64,000 nt of DNA from Lucinisca nassula (Eukaryota > Mollusca > Bivalvia > Lucinida > Lucinidae): NCBI GenBank assembly GCA_963580285.1, contig OY757013.1:153997900-154061899 (forward strand), read 5' to 3'. Numbering within the stretch: the stretch's first letter is position 1; each line of letters begins with the position of its first letter. The position numbers were made by a program, and so were the translations under genes. Under the pieces are notes generated by a model. The model searched no databases. It was not told where the DNA came from and was given only the letters and a program-made list of their open reading frames with translations. Positions 9,124 through 18,540 of the stretch are shown here, piece by piece.

Positions 9124-10730
9124 CTAAACTTGTGGATGGGCACAAGGGAAAACAAGTCGTTAATTTAGACTTCAGACAAAAATCAAAGCCCTCAGGTAAA
9201 CAAACAACAGTCACTACCGATAACCCTCAACCGAAAGAGCAAAATCAAAATAACATCGTCACTGACAAGCAACCACCCATGAAAGTAAACTCCATATGTT
9301 CTGAGAAAAAGTTAGTGAATGTTGTCTCTCCCTTGCAAGAAAACACTATTCTGATCACAGTAGGGGGTAAGAAAACCCGTTGTTTAGTTGATACAGGAGC
9401 TCAAATTTCCATCGCTTCTTTACAATTTCTAAAGAAGACAAATGTTAATGTTTCTGCCTTTCAACCTGCTGATATAACTGAAATAGTTGGTGTCGGCAAT
9501 GAACACCATCCAGTTCTGGGCATTTTAAAAATTCCAATTACAATATCAGGCATAAAAATTCCTTTTAACTTCTATATTTTAGAACATTTAAGGTATCCTT
9601 TTCTTTTGGGCATGGACTTTTTGGAACATCACAAAGTGCAAATTGACCTCGATTCTAAACAGGTCTACATTCAAGAGAAACTGGTAAGTGCCTGCTTTGT
9701 CAGATGCAAAGCTGGCTTAGCACGCACTGATAAAAGTGTCACCATACCGGCAGGTTCTGAGGTAGATATAGAGTTGCGCATTTCAAGGCGTAAGCCTGGG
9801 GAAGTAATCTTATTGGAGCCATTGCCTTCTTTGCATGTGCGCAGTGTAGCTGGTGCCAAATGTTTGGTCACAGTTAAAAAGGGCCGGGCTCCAATCAGAC
9901 TTATGAACCCAACGTCGAAAGATATATACATACCAAATCATAGGGTTGTTGCTACAGTCAGTGACATAGATGAGACAAATGTTCATGAGTTAGATTCCCA
10001 TGTTCAGTTATGTTCTAGTGCTGCTGTTAATGCTGCTTCACAAGCTGGTGCTAATGAAAATAACTTACAACAAAACACCAACTTAATATTTAATGTTTCC
10101 AGCGATTGTCTCTCTGAAACTGAGAGAGCTGAGCTCCTGCAGTTTCTTGAAAGAAACAGAGATGTATTCTCTACTTCTCTTCAGGATCTGGGGAGAACGG
10201 ACCTCTTTCAGCACACTATTGAGACCGATCCCACAGCTCCACCAGTTCATCTACCATTTTATAGGCAATCCCCAAATATCAGGACTGAGACGCAAAAACT
10301 GGTAGATGAAATGCTGGAAGATGGGATTATCGAGCATTCAAACTCTGTTTGGAACAGTCCGGTAGTTCTTGTTAAGAAAAAAGATAACAGTTACCGATTT
10401 GCAGTGGACTATAGAAAATTAAACAAAATCACTCAGTCAATTTCACACCCATTACCACGTCTTGAGTGTGTTTTTGACACTATAGGTCAGGCTAAGGCGA
10501 AAATCTTTTCCACGTTAGATTTAGCCTCAGGTTTTTGGCAGATCCCTATGGACCCTGCAACTCGGCATAAAGCTGCATTCATCACCCACAATGGTGTGTA
10601 TGAATGGACGCGCATGCCTTTTGGGCTTAAAAACGCGCCTATGACATTTCAAATGGTCATGAGTCAAGTCTTGCGAGAAATGAACTGGAAACATGTATTG
10701 TGCTATATCGATGACATATTGATTTTTTAG
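9102..10730 (+). CDS. Pol, 5' part: protease and reverse transcriptase fingers/palm
   Basis: This is in frame with gag, directly after its TAG. The aspartic protease active site LVDTGAQ is at about 9384-9404. The RT region follows from about 10240 (PFYRQSPNI, then WNSPVVLVKKKD and FAVDYRKLNK) to the palm motifs LDLASGFWQIPM and MPFGLKNAP and the catalytic YIDD at 10704-10715. The frame stops at TAG 10728-10730, immediately after YIDDILIF. The T run at 10723-10728 is six long, one more than the frame of the downstream half needs, so a single-base indel in a homopolymer is the simplest break. No ATG is needed if this is made by readthrough from gag. Confidence 0.85.
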   Translation, partial: ELAPVRESKLVDGHKGKQVVNLDFRQKSKPSGKQTTVTTDNPQPKEQNQNNIVTDKQPPMKVNSICSEKKLVNVVSPLQENTILITVGGKKTRCLVDTGAQISIASLQFLKKTNVNVSAFQPADITEIVGVGNEHHPVLGILKIPITISGIKIPFNFYILEHLRYPFLLGMDFLEHHKVQIDLDSKQVYIQEKLVSACFVRCKAGLARTDKSVTIPAGSEVDIELRISRRKPGEVILLEPLPSLHVRSVAGAKCLVTVKKGRAPIRLMNPTSKDIYIPNHRVVATVSDIDETNVHELDSHVQLCSSAAVNAASQAGANENNLQQNTNLIFNVSSDCLSETERAELLQFLERNRDVFSTSLQDLGRTDLFQHTIETDPTAPPVHLPFYRQSPNIRTETQKLVDEMLEDGIIEHSNSVWNSPVVLVKKKDNSYRFAVDYRKLNKITQSISHPLPRLECVFDTIGQAKAKIFSTLDLASGFWQIPMDPATRHKAAFITHNGVYEWTRMPFGLKNAPMTFQMVMSQVLREMNWKHVLCYIDDILIF

Positions 10731-13554
10731 CAGTAACTTCAAGGAGCACATTTATCATTTAAACGCGGTGTTTGATAAGCTTCGTGAGGCAGGATTGACA
10801 CTGAAAAGTGAAAAATGTCACTTTGCAGTAGAAAAGGTACTTTACCTAGGTCATGTCATTACAAAGGATGGGGTACAGGTAGACGTTTCCAAAACTGATG
10901 CTGTCCGCACTTTCCCTAGGCCCAAACAACAGAGGGATGTTCGCAGCTTTCTTGGTCTTTGTAATTACTACCGCCGGTTCATTGAAAATTTTGCAAACAT
11001 TGCTACGCCATTGAATAGGTTGCTGCAAAACGAAGTACCATTTGTTTGGGATGAAAAATGTGAAACTGCATTTAAACATTTGAAAGAAGCGCTCATAACT
11101 GCGCCAATGTTAAAGTATCCCCACATGAATTCACCTTTTATTTTATCAACCGATGCAAGTGGCACAGCCATTGGCTATATCCTGGGCCAAAAAGGACCGA
11201 GTGGTAAAGAAAGGGTTGTTGCTTATGGCGGTAGATCACTCAGACCAGACGAGCGCAAATTTACAGTGTCCGAGCAAGAATGTCTCGCTGTTGTTGAAGG
11301 CATCAGAGCATACAAAGAGTACCTTTCCCATCAGAAATTTACCATTTACACTGATCATCAAGCATTGAAATGGTTAAACTCTGTAAAAGATACATCCACA
11401 AGGCTTGGCAGATGGGCAATTCAGCTGCAGGAGTACCAGTACGACATTGTGCACAAACAAGGTAGGGTTCATCAGAATGCAGATGCTTTGTCCAGACGTT
11501 CGTATGATAATGACGTTTCCGTCACACCAGATAAGCAGTCTCTCACAAAAACCCACACACAAGACAAACACACTGTTAATTTGATAGAGCCTGCACAAAC
11601 ATCAGCAGCCAAACAATACCTGCAAGTTGAATTCACATACCAATCCTCACCAAATATCGCATTAGCAGAAGCGACTGAGAAGCCTCCCGTTGAAGAACAA
11701 TCGAAAGAGATTGAGGACACAACAGTGGGAAATCTTCAGAGGGAATGTATTGATTTCCGGGATATTTTTAAATACTTGGAAAGCAATACACTGCCAGACG
11801 ATACGAAACTTGCACACAAAATTGTCATAGAGGCTGATCAGTACGCTTTATTAAATGGTGTTTTATATCACTTTTACCAACCAAGGGTCAAAGGGCTTTC
11901 AACAACCCAACGCCTTGTTCGACAGCTAGCTTTACCCGGTCCATGTCGCCAGGATGTCCTCCGGTCATATCATGACTCCCATGTAGGTGGTGGCCATCTT
12001 GGTGTTCAGAAAACATTCGCAGCAATAAGAGAACGCTATTTCTTTCCTGGCATGTATCAAGTCATACATGACTATGTTACAACTTGTGACTTATGTCAGC
12101 GTATGAAAGTTGATAGAAAGAAACAGCCTCCGCCATTAACTCCAATGCCTATTGCTGATGATGTATTCACCAGGTGGCACATGGACATTCTAGGACCTCT
12201 TCCTAAATCAAACGGGTATCAATATGTACTTCTACTTGTTGACAGTTTGTCTCGTTGGTGTGAAGCATTTGCCCTTGAATCCCAAGATGCCAAGCATGTA
12301 GCATCTGTTCTGTATAATGAGATCATTACACGTTATGGTGCACCAAGGGTACTGGTTAGCGATAGAGGTGCCAATTTTATGTCAAAACTTGTAAGCGCAC
12401 TATGCGAAATGTTTGACATCACTCGGCATCACACAAGTTCATACCACCCTCAGACAAACTCGACATGTGAGCGTCTGAACAGTACATTAGCCCAAACCTT
12501 GCGAATGTACTGCGAACAGGACCAATCAAACTGGCCAGATCTCCTTCCCAGTGTAATGATGTCCTTCCGTGCCTCGCCGGCCACTGAGTCCATTTCCCTT
12601 TCTCCCTTTCACATGGTCTTTGGCAAAGAGATGAACTTGCCCGTTGACACAGCCCTAGTTCCAAAACACAGCATGACACATGATGCTAAACAGTATTTTG
12701 AAGAGCTCTTGGAGCGTCTCAAAATTGCAAAAGACATTGCTATTACAAACATGCAAAATGCACAGGAAAAGTCAAAACAGTACCATGACCAAAAAGCAAA
12801 AGAGCCTGAATTTGCTCTTCATGACAGGGTCCTGCTAAGAGTGACAAAAGTACCAACTGGTCTCTCTCCAAAACTATTCCAGAAATATGAAGGCCCCTAC
12901 TACATTGTTGCATTAGGTCCTAACTTTACCTACAAATTAAGGCGATGCTCAGATCACAAACCAGTAAAATCGTTGATCAATGCCGCAAGACTGATGTTCT
13001 ACAAAGATCCATTTATTATGCGAGATTTGCCTCATGTCCAACACCATGAAGATGAGCCCGATTTAGAGCCCAATCAGTCACATGAGCCCAGGCAAGCAGC
13101 AGAGGCACCAAGAAACGCAGCAGATGTGCCCAGAGAAGCAGCAGATGAGCCCATTTATCCTGAAGAGGACCGCATAGAGAGAGACACCTCTACAGGGGGC
13201 TTGCCACTACAACCCTCCGGGAAAGCCAAAGAACCCACTCATTTACATCTACATCGGGACGGTAAGACAGGGTCAGATGCTATAGGCTATGATGACAATA
13301 CCACTGACAACGAGAAGCCACCCGACACTCAGGCTTCGGAACAGTCGGATGACACCTATTACGAAGTTGAGAAACTTTTGAAAATGCGCCATGTGGGCAA
13401 CAAAAAACAGTATCTGGTCCAGTGGAAAGGGAATTATCCGAATTCCTGGGAGCCAGAAGATTACATCACGGACAAACCTAAGAGGGAATTTCACATCAAA
13501 AGGACCCAAATGGGCAAAAAGAGACGAAGGAAAAAGTCACAATTCTATAGGTAA
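10729..13554 (+). CDS. Pol, 3' part: RT thumb, RNase H, integrase and chromodomain
   Basis: The frame is open from 10729 and its first ATG is at 10768; residue numbers here count from that ATG. The RT connection with LYLGHVITKDG is near the start. RNase H runs from STDASGTAIG (about 125) to HQNADALSRR (about 240). The integrase zinc-binding HHCC is at about 402-445 (GGGHLG..CDLCQ), and the catalytic triad is Asp473, Asp532 and Glu568 with exact D35E spacing, so the integrase looks intact. A tail with Ala/Glu/Pro-rich repeats leads to a chromodomain at about 864-901 (YYEVEKLL..YLVQWKG..SWEPEDY), which in chromoviruses steers insertion by binding modified histones. A very basic end (KKRRRKK) follows. 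It is separated from the 5' half of pol only by the frameshift at 10723-10728. Confidence 0.85.
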   Translation, partial: SSNFKEHIYHLNAVFDKLREAGLTLKSEKCHFAVEKVLYLGHVITKDGVQVDVSKTDAVRTFPRPKQQRDVRSFLGLCNYYRRFIENFANIATPLNRLLQNEVPFVWDEKCETAFKHLKEALITAPMLKYPHMNSPFILSTDASGTAIGYILGQKGPSGKERVVAYGGRSLRPDERKFTVSEQECLAVVEGIRAYKEYLSHQKFTIYTDHQALKWLNSVKDTSTRLGRWAIQLQEYQYDIVHKQGRVHQNADALSRRSYDNDVSVTPDKQSLTKTHTQDKHTVNLIEPAQTSAAKQYLQVEFTYQSSPNIALAEATEKPPVEEQSKEIEDTTVGNLQRECIDFRDIFKYLESNTLPDDTKLAHKIVIEADQYALLNGVLYHFYQPRVKGLSTTQRLVRQLALPGPCRQDVLRSYHDSHVGGGHLGVQKTFAAIRERYFFPGMYQVIHDYVTTCDLCQRMKVDRKKQPPPLTPMPIADDVFTRWHMDILGPLPKSNGYQYVLLLVDSLSRWCEAFALESQDAKHVASVLYNEIITRYGAPRVLVSDRGANFMSKLVSALCEMFDITRHHTSSYHPQTNSTCERLNSTLAQTLRMYCEQDQSNWPDLLPSVMMSFRASPATESISLSPFHMVFGKEMNLPVDTALVPKHSMTHDAKQYFEELLERLKIAKDIAITNMQNAQEKSKQYHDQKAKEPEFALHDRVLLRVTKVPTGLSPKLFQKYEGPYYIVALGPNFTYKLRRCSDHKPVKSLINAARLMFYKDPFIMRDLPHVQHHEDEPDLEPNQSHEPRQAAEAPRNAADVPREAADEPIYPEEDRIERDTSTGGLPLQPSGKAKEPTHLHLHRDGKTGSDAIGYDDNTTDNEKPPDTQASEQSDDTYYEVEKLLKMRHVGNKKQYLVQWKGNYPNSWEPEDYITDKPKREFHIKRTQMGKKRRRKKSQFYR

Positions 13555-13829
13555 TTACCTGCACAACATACACCTAGCACTATTCTGAATATTTCTGGCA
13601 CTAAAGGCGACATTCTTTCGGAAACAAAGGTCTCGTTGCTACCAGCTTGAATTGCTCAGTTGCCATCTTTTGGGACGTAACTTTGGACAGGAGTTCAAAC
13701 ATAAGCAAATTCTAAAACTTTTCTTATGTAGTTGGCAAAACCCTAACAAGATAAAATATATGTTTTGTTTTGTTGTTTATAGTGCTAGATAGGTTGGCCA
13801 CCTATCACCCGGCTTCACTACATAATATT
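13555..13829 (+). other. Pol-env spacer
   Basis: This AT-rich non-coding gap between pol and env contains the approach to the env splice acceptor. No separate gene is seen. Confidence 0.6.
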
Positions 13830-13848
13830 TTTTTTACCTCCGTTTTAG
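13830..13848 (+). promoter_or_regulatory. Candidate env 3' splice site
   Basis: The tract TTTTTTTACCTCCGTTTTAG ends at AG 13847-13848. It is a textbook polypyrimidine tract and acceptor placed 29 bp before the env ATG at 13878. Errantiviral and retroviral env genes are translated from a spliced RNA, which fits. Confidence 0.55.
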
Positions 13849-13877
13849 TGTTGCCTGGACAACTGACCACGTTTGGT

Positions 13878-16271
13878 ATGGTAGCAATGTGCCTGATCCT
13901 ACTAGTATGCCAGCCGAACCAGATAGCTGCTCAGGGAATAGTGCAGAGACTCAACTACGGGGTCGTGTTTTCCCAAGAGAATACAGTTCACATCGCTGCC
14001 GAGGAATGGTTACACACATTTCAGTTGCCAGTTCCAAAGAGACTTGATGTCCCCCACTTAGGTACATGTCACAAGGATAACAATACTTGTTTGTTACTTG
14101 GGCAGTTGTTAGCCCAAATTAATACATTAAGAACAGAAACAGCATTAAGATTGAACAACACCATTGAAACCGTCCATCGTCTGGTACCACATGCAACGAT
14201 AACTAAGTCAAGAACTGCGCGATCACTTCTACCATTTATAGGCACGTTTTCGCGCACATTGTTTGGAACAGCTACTTTAGATGACGTTAATACATTAGCT
14301 AGACACATTAATGCACTAACTAAAAGAAATAATGAATTGGGAATGGCTCTCACTCAACATGGTGCACATTTTAGCTCATACATACAATCTGCAAACAAAC
14401 GAATGGACAACCTAATGAAAGGTATACAAACCAATGAAATGGGAATAAAATATGTTCAAACACAAATATCAACCGTCGCTAGTAGTATACAAACTACCGT
14501 TACACACATGAATGGCCTTCTCGTAGATCAGCTTGAACATTCTAACCATTTAAACCATGAACTTGAAGAATTCAAACTTGGTGTCATTGACTTGGTAAAG
14601 GGAAAAATATCGCCTCTCCTTATCAAGCCACAGGCTATGAAGTCTGCCCTTCATGATGTTCATAAGCTGATCGAAAAGAAATATCCTGGTTTTGGACTTG
14701 CATTTCAAGACATTCAAGATGTTTACGCCTCGAGCAACTTCCTCTTTGCACGAAATCATAGCAACATCTATATCACTGTAAAACTCCCTTTGGCGTACCG
14801 CCCTAAACCATTCACCTTGTACAAACTTTTATCACTTCCAGTTCCCATAAATGAAACTGCTACACATGCAACAACTCTACTAAACTTACAAACATATTTC
14901 CTTGTTTCATATGATGATGAATATTATGCATCTCTATCAGAAACAGAGGTTTTAAAATGTCAAGGAAAAACCCAACTATACTGCCCTTTTAATATACCAC
15001 TTAAGCCTGCAACATCACAGTCTTGTGTGCTTGGATTGTACAGAAACGATAAACAAATGGTTCGTTCATACTGCAATTTTCGATTTGTAGAAAATGTCAT
15101 AGAACCCAATTTAGTAGAGTTGAACCCCACCACTATCCTTGTGTATAGAATATCACTGCTTTCCCTTGAATGTGGTCCAGATCATAAAATGATAACCGGA
15201 TGTGATTTTTGTCTGATGCAGCTTCCTTGCCTCTGTTCTGTTACTACAACTCAATTTTACCTTAAACCTCGTCTAACAGCTTGCGAAAATGAAACTAGGA
15301 ATATCACAAAACTTCATCCTGTAAATTTGGCATTGTTACAAGAATTCTTTGGCCCCTCTGAAATGGAACACATATATGCAGACACCACTTTCCAAAAACC
15401 TTTAAATGTCTCTACACCAACATTTAAGATTTATGACCATGAAATGAATCAAATTTTAGCTGATGATAATAGAGCACATTTAAATTTACACAAGATGGTT
15501 AATAAAGCAAAGAAAGATGAAATCATTTTCAAAACATTGTCAGAACCCATGATAGATGGTCAGCTGGCAATCAATGCTGATTGGCCAGATTTCAATGCGA
15601 TACTTATTTTCGTAGTTGGTGGTTTTGCAGTTGGTGCCCTAGTAGCTTTGGTGTGGATGTTTTTCAGGTTACGCAAGCTTGCAGCCACGGTAGCAATATT
15701 GCAACAATTTAAATCAGCCAATGCAGCCGTAACACAATTGCCATCTTTCATTTATAACCGACCTTCAAACCTTACCAGTGACACCTCCTTCACTATAGAC
15801 ATCACATTGCAATGGGAACATGCCATCTTTCTGCTTAACCTTTGCATTTTAACAGTATTATTCATTGTTCTTTTAAAAATTTATAGAAATTACCACTCAC
15901 ACATCCCATGGCTGTGTTTAGAAATAACTTCATTTAGTCAATGCTTGTTGATACCAGTGATACGCCTACCCTTGTGCCCAACACAATGTTCTATAGAGTT
16001 ACCAACGTCAATCACTAATTTAAGTATTCATGGCTCCTTTATTTCGCCAGTATTAAATATACATTGGCCTGATTTTTATGTATTAAATGGTGTTACTGGA
16101 CAGAAAATTAAAGTTCCAGAAAGGCTAGAACTGTCCCTCTTTCATAGTTTTAAGTTGAAAACGTTGCTTAAAAAGGCCTTTTTCGTTCATATTTATATAT
16201 CACACAATGGCTTTTTACAATATATTAATCCAACACAAGGTAACATAATGCTGGACAGTTATTTCAAATGA
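13878..16271 (+). CDS. Env-like F-type fusion glycoprotein
   Basis: This is a predicted type I membrane glycoprotein of 797 residues. I chose the ATG at 13878 because the frame is open to about 13770 without an ATG, and because the ATG begins a good signal peptide (MVAMCLILLVC..AAQ). A furin-type site RTAR (14211-14222) is followed by a glycine-containing hydrophobic stretch (SLLPFIGTF) like an F-protein fusion peptide. A long coiled-coil region with the segment GKISPLLIKP follows, which recalls baculovirus F and insect errantivirus Env. After cysteine-rich blocks and many N-glycosylation sequons there is a membrane anchor (about 15591-15670, ILIFVVGGFAVGALVALVWMF) and, unusually, a second hydrophobic segment (about 15817-15880) followed by some 130 residues. 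The frame has no break. Family assignment is by pattern, not by search. Confidence 0.8.
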   Translation: MVAMCLILLVCQPNQIAAQGIVQRLNYGVVFSQENTVHIAAEEWLHTFQLPVPKRLDVPHLGTCHKDNNTCLLLGQLLAQINTLRTETALRLNNTIETVHRLVPHATITKSRTARSLLPFIGTFSRTLFGTATLDDVNTLARHINALTKRNNELGMALTQHGAHFSSYIQSANKRMDNLMKGIQTNEMGIKYVQTQISTVASSIQTTVTHMNGLLVDQLEHSNHLNHELEEFKLGVIDLVKGKISPLLIKPQAMKSALHDVHKLIEKKYPGFGLAFQDIQDVYASSNFLFARNHSNIYITVKLPLAYRPKPFTLYKLLSLPVPINETATHATTLLNLQTYFLVSYDDEYYASLSETEVLKCQGKTQLYCPFNIPLKPATSQSCVLGLYRNDKQMVRSYCNFRFVENVIEPNLVELNPTTILVYRISLLSLECGPDHKMITGCDFCLMQLPCLCSVTTTQFYLKPRLTACENETRNITKLHPVNLALLQEFFGPSEMEHIYADTTFQKPLNVSTPTFKIYDHEMNQILADDNRAHLNLHKMVNKAKKDEIIFKTLSEPMIDGQLAINADWPDFNAILIFVVGGFAVGALVALVWMFFRLRKLAATVAILQQFKSANAAVTQLPSFIYNRPSNLTSDTSFTIDITLQWEHAIFLLNLCILTVLFIVLLKIYRNYHSHIPWLCLEITSFSQCLLIPVIRLPLCPTQCSIELPTSITNLSIHGSFISPVLNIHWPDFYVLNGVTGQKIKVPERLELSLFHSFKLKTLLKKAFFVHIYISHNGFLQYINPTQGNIMLDSYFK

Positions 16272-17110
16272 AACGCTTACTGACAACACATGACACATAA
16301 TGTAAATGAACAATAATCATGCTGTGTCTGTTCTTATTATATTGAGTATATACATGCCATCAAAAATAAAGGTAATGAACCTTTAATATCTATGGTAATA
16401 ACTCAATCTGAATTATGTTTCATAGAATATGTATAGTTATGTTGTATGTCATTGTATCCTGTTTCGTATATTCTTTAGCAATTGATATTTTCATTTTGTT
16501 TTTGTAACTTTGGGGTCCAAAGTTTTTGTGCAGTGGGGGTATTATTGTGATGAGCATTTTCATGATATTTTCATTATGTAACTTTGGGGTCAAAATTCAT
16601 AATTGATAAATAATTAAGTAAATAAGTAAATACGCAACAGGATAGAATGTTTTTATTTTTGCATTGAATGTGTTATTTTGAAACGTGCATTTAGACCGTC
16701 ATCAAAAGCAATAGTTTCAAGTTTTTGTTCTTGCTTAGGTAAGTTTTAGATCATCTTATCCCTGATACATCAAACTTTCTGGATAAATGATCGGTAAGGG
16801 AATTAAACAAATACTTTTGTATTTGTTCGAAAATTATTTTAATAAACAATGAAAATTCTCATTTTTATGTAAAAGTGTTCAATATAGCCGAGTTTGGAAT
16901 CAAATTACAGCTTTTTAGGAGACGAATGTAAATATTGAAAATGTTTTTTTTAGAAAGTTCGTGTAGAAACTTGTTTTTACAAATATTGAAAACAGGAAAA
17001 CAAATTTTGATTATGCAAAACATTATTCCATAATCAAGCCATACGTAGATGTAATCATGCGCAGCATGTAATTTAACTGTCTGTTCGACGGTCCTGAATA
17101 GCACGTTAAA
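16272..17110 (+). other. 3' flank of env: possible polypurine tract and unpaired 3' LTR
   Basis: A short purine tract (GTGGGGG, 16533-16539) is followed by TGTGATGAGC at about 16546, a plausible LTR start. A 30-bp text (ATATTTTCATT..GTAACTTTGGGGTC) occurs twice, at about 16486 and 16567. No matching copy is visible upstream of gag, so an LTR cannot be confirmed, and its right end is unknown. Confidence 0.3.
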
Positions 17111-17679
17111 AGTACAGATTCTCTGCGGCGATATTTTTATTACATTTTTGGGGTGGATTGCAGTAATTACCGGACAGGTGAATAGCTACCCCTGGAGCAG
17201 ATTTTCACCTCACTGCGCATGTGCCAGTACTGTGGAGATTTGATCGAAATACTGCATTCTGATTGGTCAATGATATGGGGAACGACGCGATATAGGTCTT
17301 TGTTGTCAGGTGGACATTCACTTTGGATCGAGACGCCTGACAATAAAGACAACAACGTAAAATCTACATCGTCGTCCTCTTATCATTTACAGGTCATAAG
17401 TGGAGTGCAGCCAACGATAGTTCTGTGGCACAAACCTGCCTCAGCAAAATATCCGGCTAAATACGCTTCACAAAAATTGCACCACAGAATTGTAAAAGTT
17501 TTCTGGGCCAGACTAGCTTGTTTCGGCCAATTAGGCCTCATCAGTGACCCTCGAATATTTTCGAAATGGTCCCGAAGGACAAGAAAATACAAATTACATA
17601 TATACACTATGATGAAGACGAGGGAGACGGCCCCACACATTCGCTCAGCATCAGCTGTAGTGACGATTATAAGAATCTT
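17111..17679. other. No gene supported; upstream copy of a dispersed segment
   Basis: A frame is open from 17219 but runs into the palindrome at 17680 and matches no family I know. The segment 17500-17556 (TTTTCTGGGCCAGACTAGCT and onward) is repeated in diverged form at 18137-18200. Confidence 0.45.
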
Positions 17680-17807
17680 ATATGGGTGTGAGGGGTGGAT
17701 TGAAAAATCCGTCCCGAGGGACACTGTCCGGCATCACGAGGCAAGCCTCGTGATGCCGGACAGTGTCCCTCGGGACGGATTTTTCTATCCACCCCTCACA
17801 CCCATAT
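17680..17807. repeat. Near-perfect 128-bp palindrome (63-bp arms, AA loop)
   Basis: The arm 17680-17742 is repeated in reverse complement at 17745-17807 with a single mismatch (GGATTGAAA against GGATAGAAA in the same orientation). The centre reads CGAGGC-AA-GCCTCG. Such long perfect palindromes are unstable unless young, so this is probably a recent fold-back insertion. No flanking duplication was found. Confidence 0.9.
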
Positions 17808-18540
17808 TGGATTCTTTTTCTTGCATACCTTCCATTTCTATTGCGAATTTTTAATGCTGCTGTCACTTCGGTTACCGACGTCCGCCATTTTATGATGACA
17901 CAACAGGAATGTTAAGTGACGTCACGCATGACGACGCCGCGCATGAGGTTGTAATCAACCAGTGCATTTATCAAACACGCGATTATATTCGATTTGGGGT
18001 CGGAACACCAGGGTCAGAACATAAATTTCTATCCCAGTGTAAAATCACGGATTTCCTTGACTGGTGTGCAAGAAAAACATGTTCTTTGAAAGGGCTATCC
18101 TGTGGAAGCAAGGACCACAAGTGATAAGTGTACATGTTTTTCTGGGTCAGACTAGCTTGCTAGTTTCGGCCAATTAGGCCCCAACAGTGATCCTCAAATA
18201 CAGGCCTGCTTTAACTCACAAGATGCCAAGGAAAAAATATCGTCTGTTTGTCGACTGTTGCATATTCCTGCAAAGGTTTTGAAACTTAGACAAACCGTTT
18301 GACCCTGATCTGGCTGCTCCTAGAGACGTGCACACTGATTTAAAGTACCAGCATACAACAAAGCAGACGACAATCGTTGTGGTAGGCGTCTTGGGTGTTA
18401 ACGCTTTGCATGCTGGGTATTGTGTTTCAGCAGGCGACATTATGAAGGAAAAAGGAGTTAAATATCCGACTACTGACACAAGAAATCCGATTGATGCAGT
18501 AAAAAACAATGGCATATGAGGAATGTACTTGAGCTTTTAG
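17808..18540. other. No gene supported
   Basis: Short frames on both strands match nothing recognisable. 18137-18200 is the second copy of the 17500-17556 segment. Confidence 0.45.

Larger units (their letters stand above)
7941..16545 (+). mobile_element. Envelope-bearing Ty3/Gypsy retroelement (errantivirus-like), LTRs not identified
   Basis: In order it carries gag with two CCHC knuckles, a TAG stop, then in the same frame protease, RT, RNase H and DD35E integrase ending in a chromodomain, then a separate env-like gene. The layout is retrovirus-like and matches the errantivirus type of Ty3/Gypsy (Metaviridae). Pol is broken once at 10723-10730; gag and env are open. MITE-B abuts the left side. 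No repeated LTR sequence could be found on the two flanks, so the 5' end may be deleted or displaced. The borders given are those of the internal region I can support. Confidence 0.85.

Noticed and set aside
10723..10730. T6 run as a programmed frameshift inside RT
   Set aside because: The gag-pol switch is already served by the TAG at 9099, and a second recoding event inside the RT palm would be unprecedented. A one-base indel is simpler.
17219..17854. 211-codon open frame on the + strand
   Set aside because: It runs through the long palindrome at 17680-17807, shows no motif, and both strands there are open for the same reason. It is not supported as a gene.
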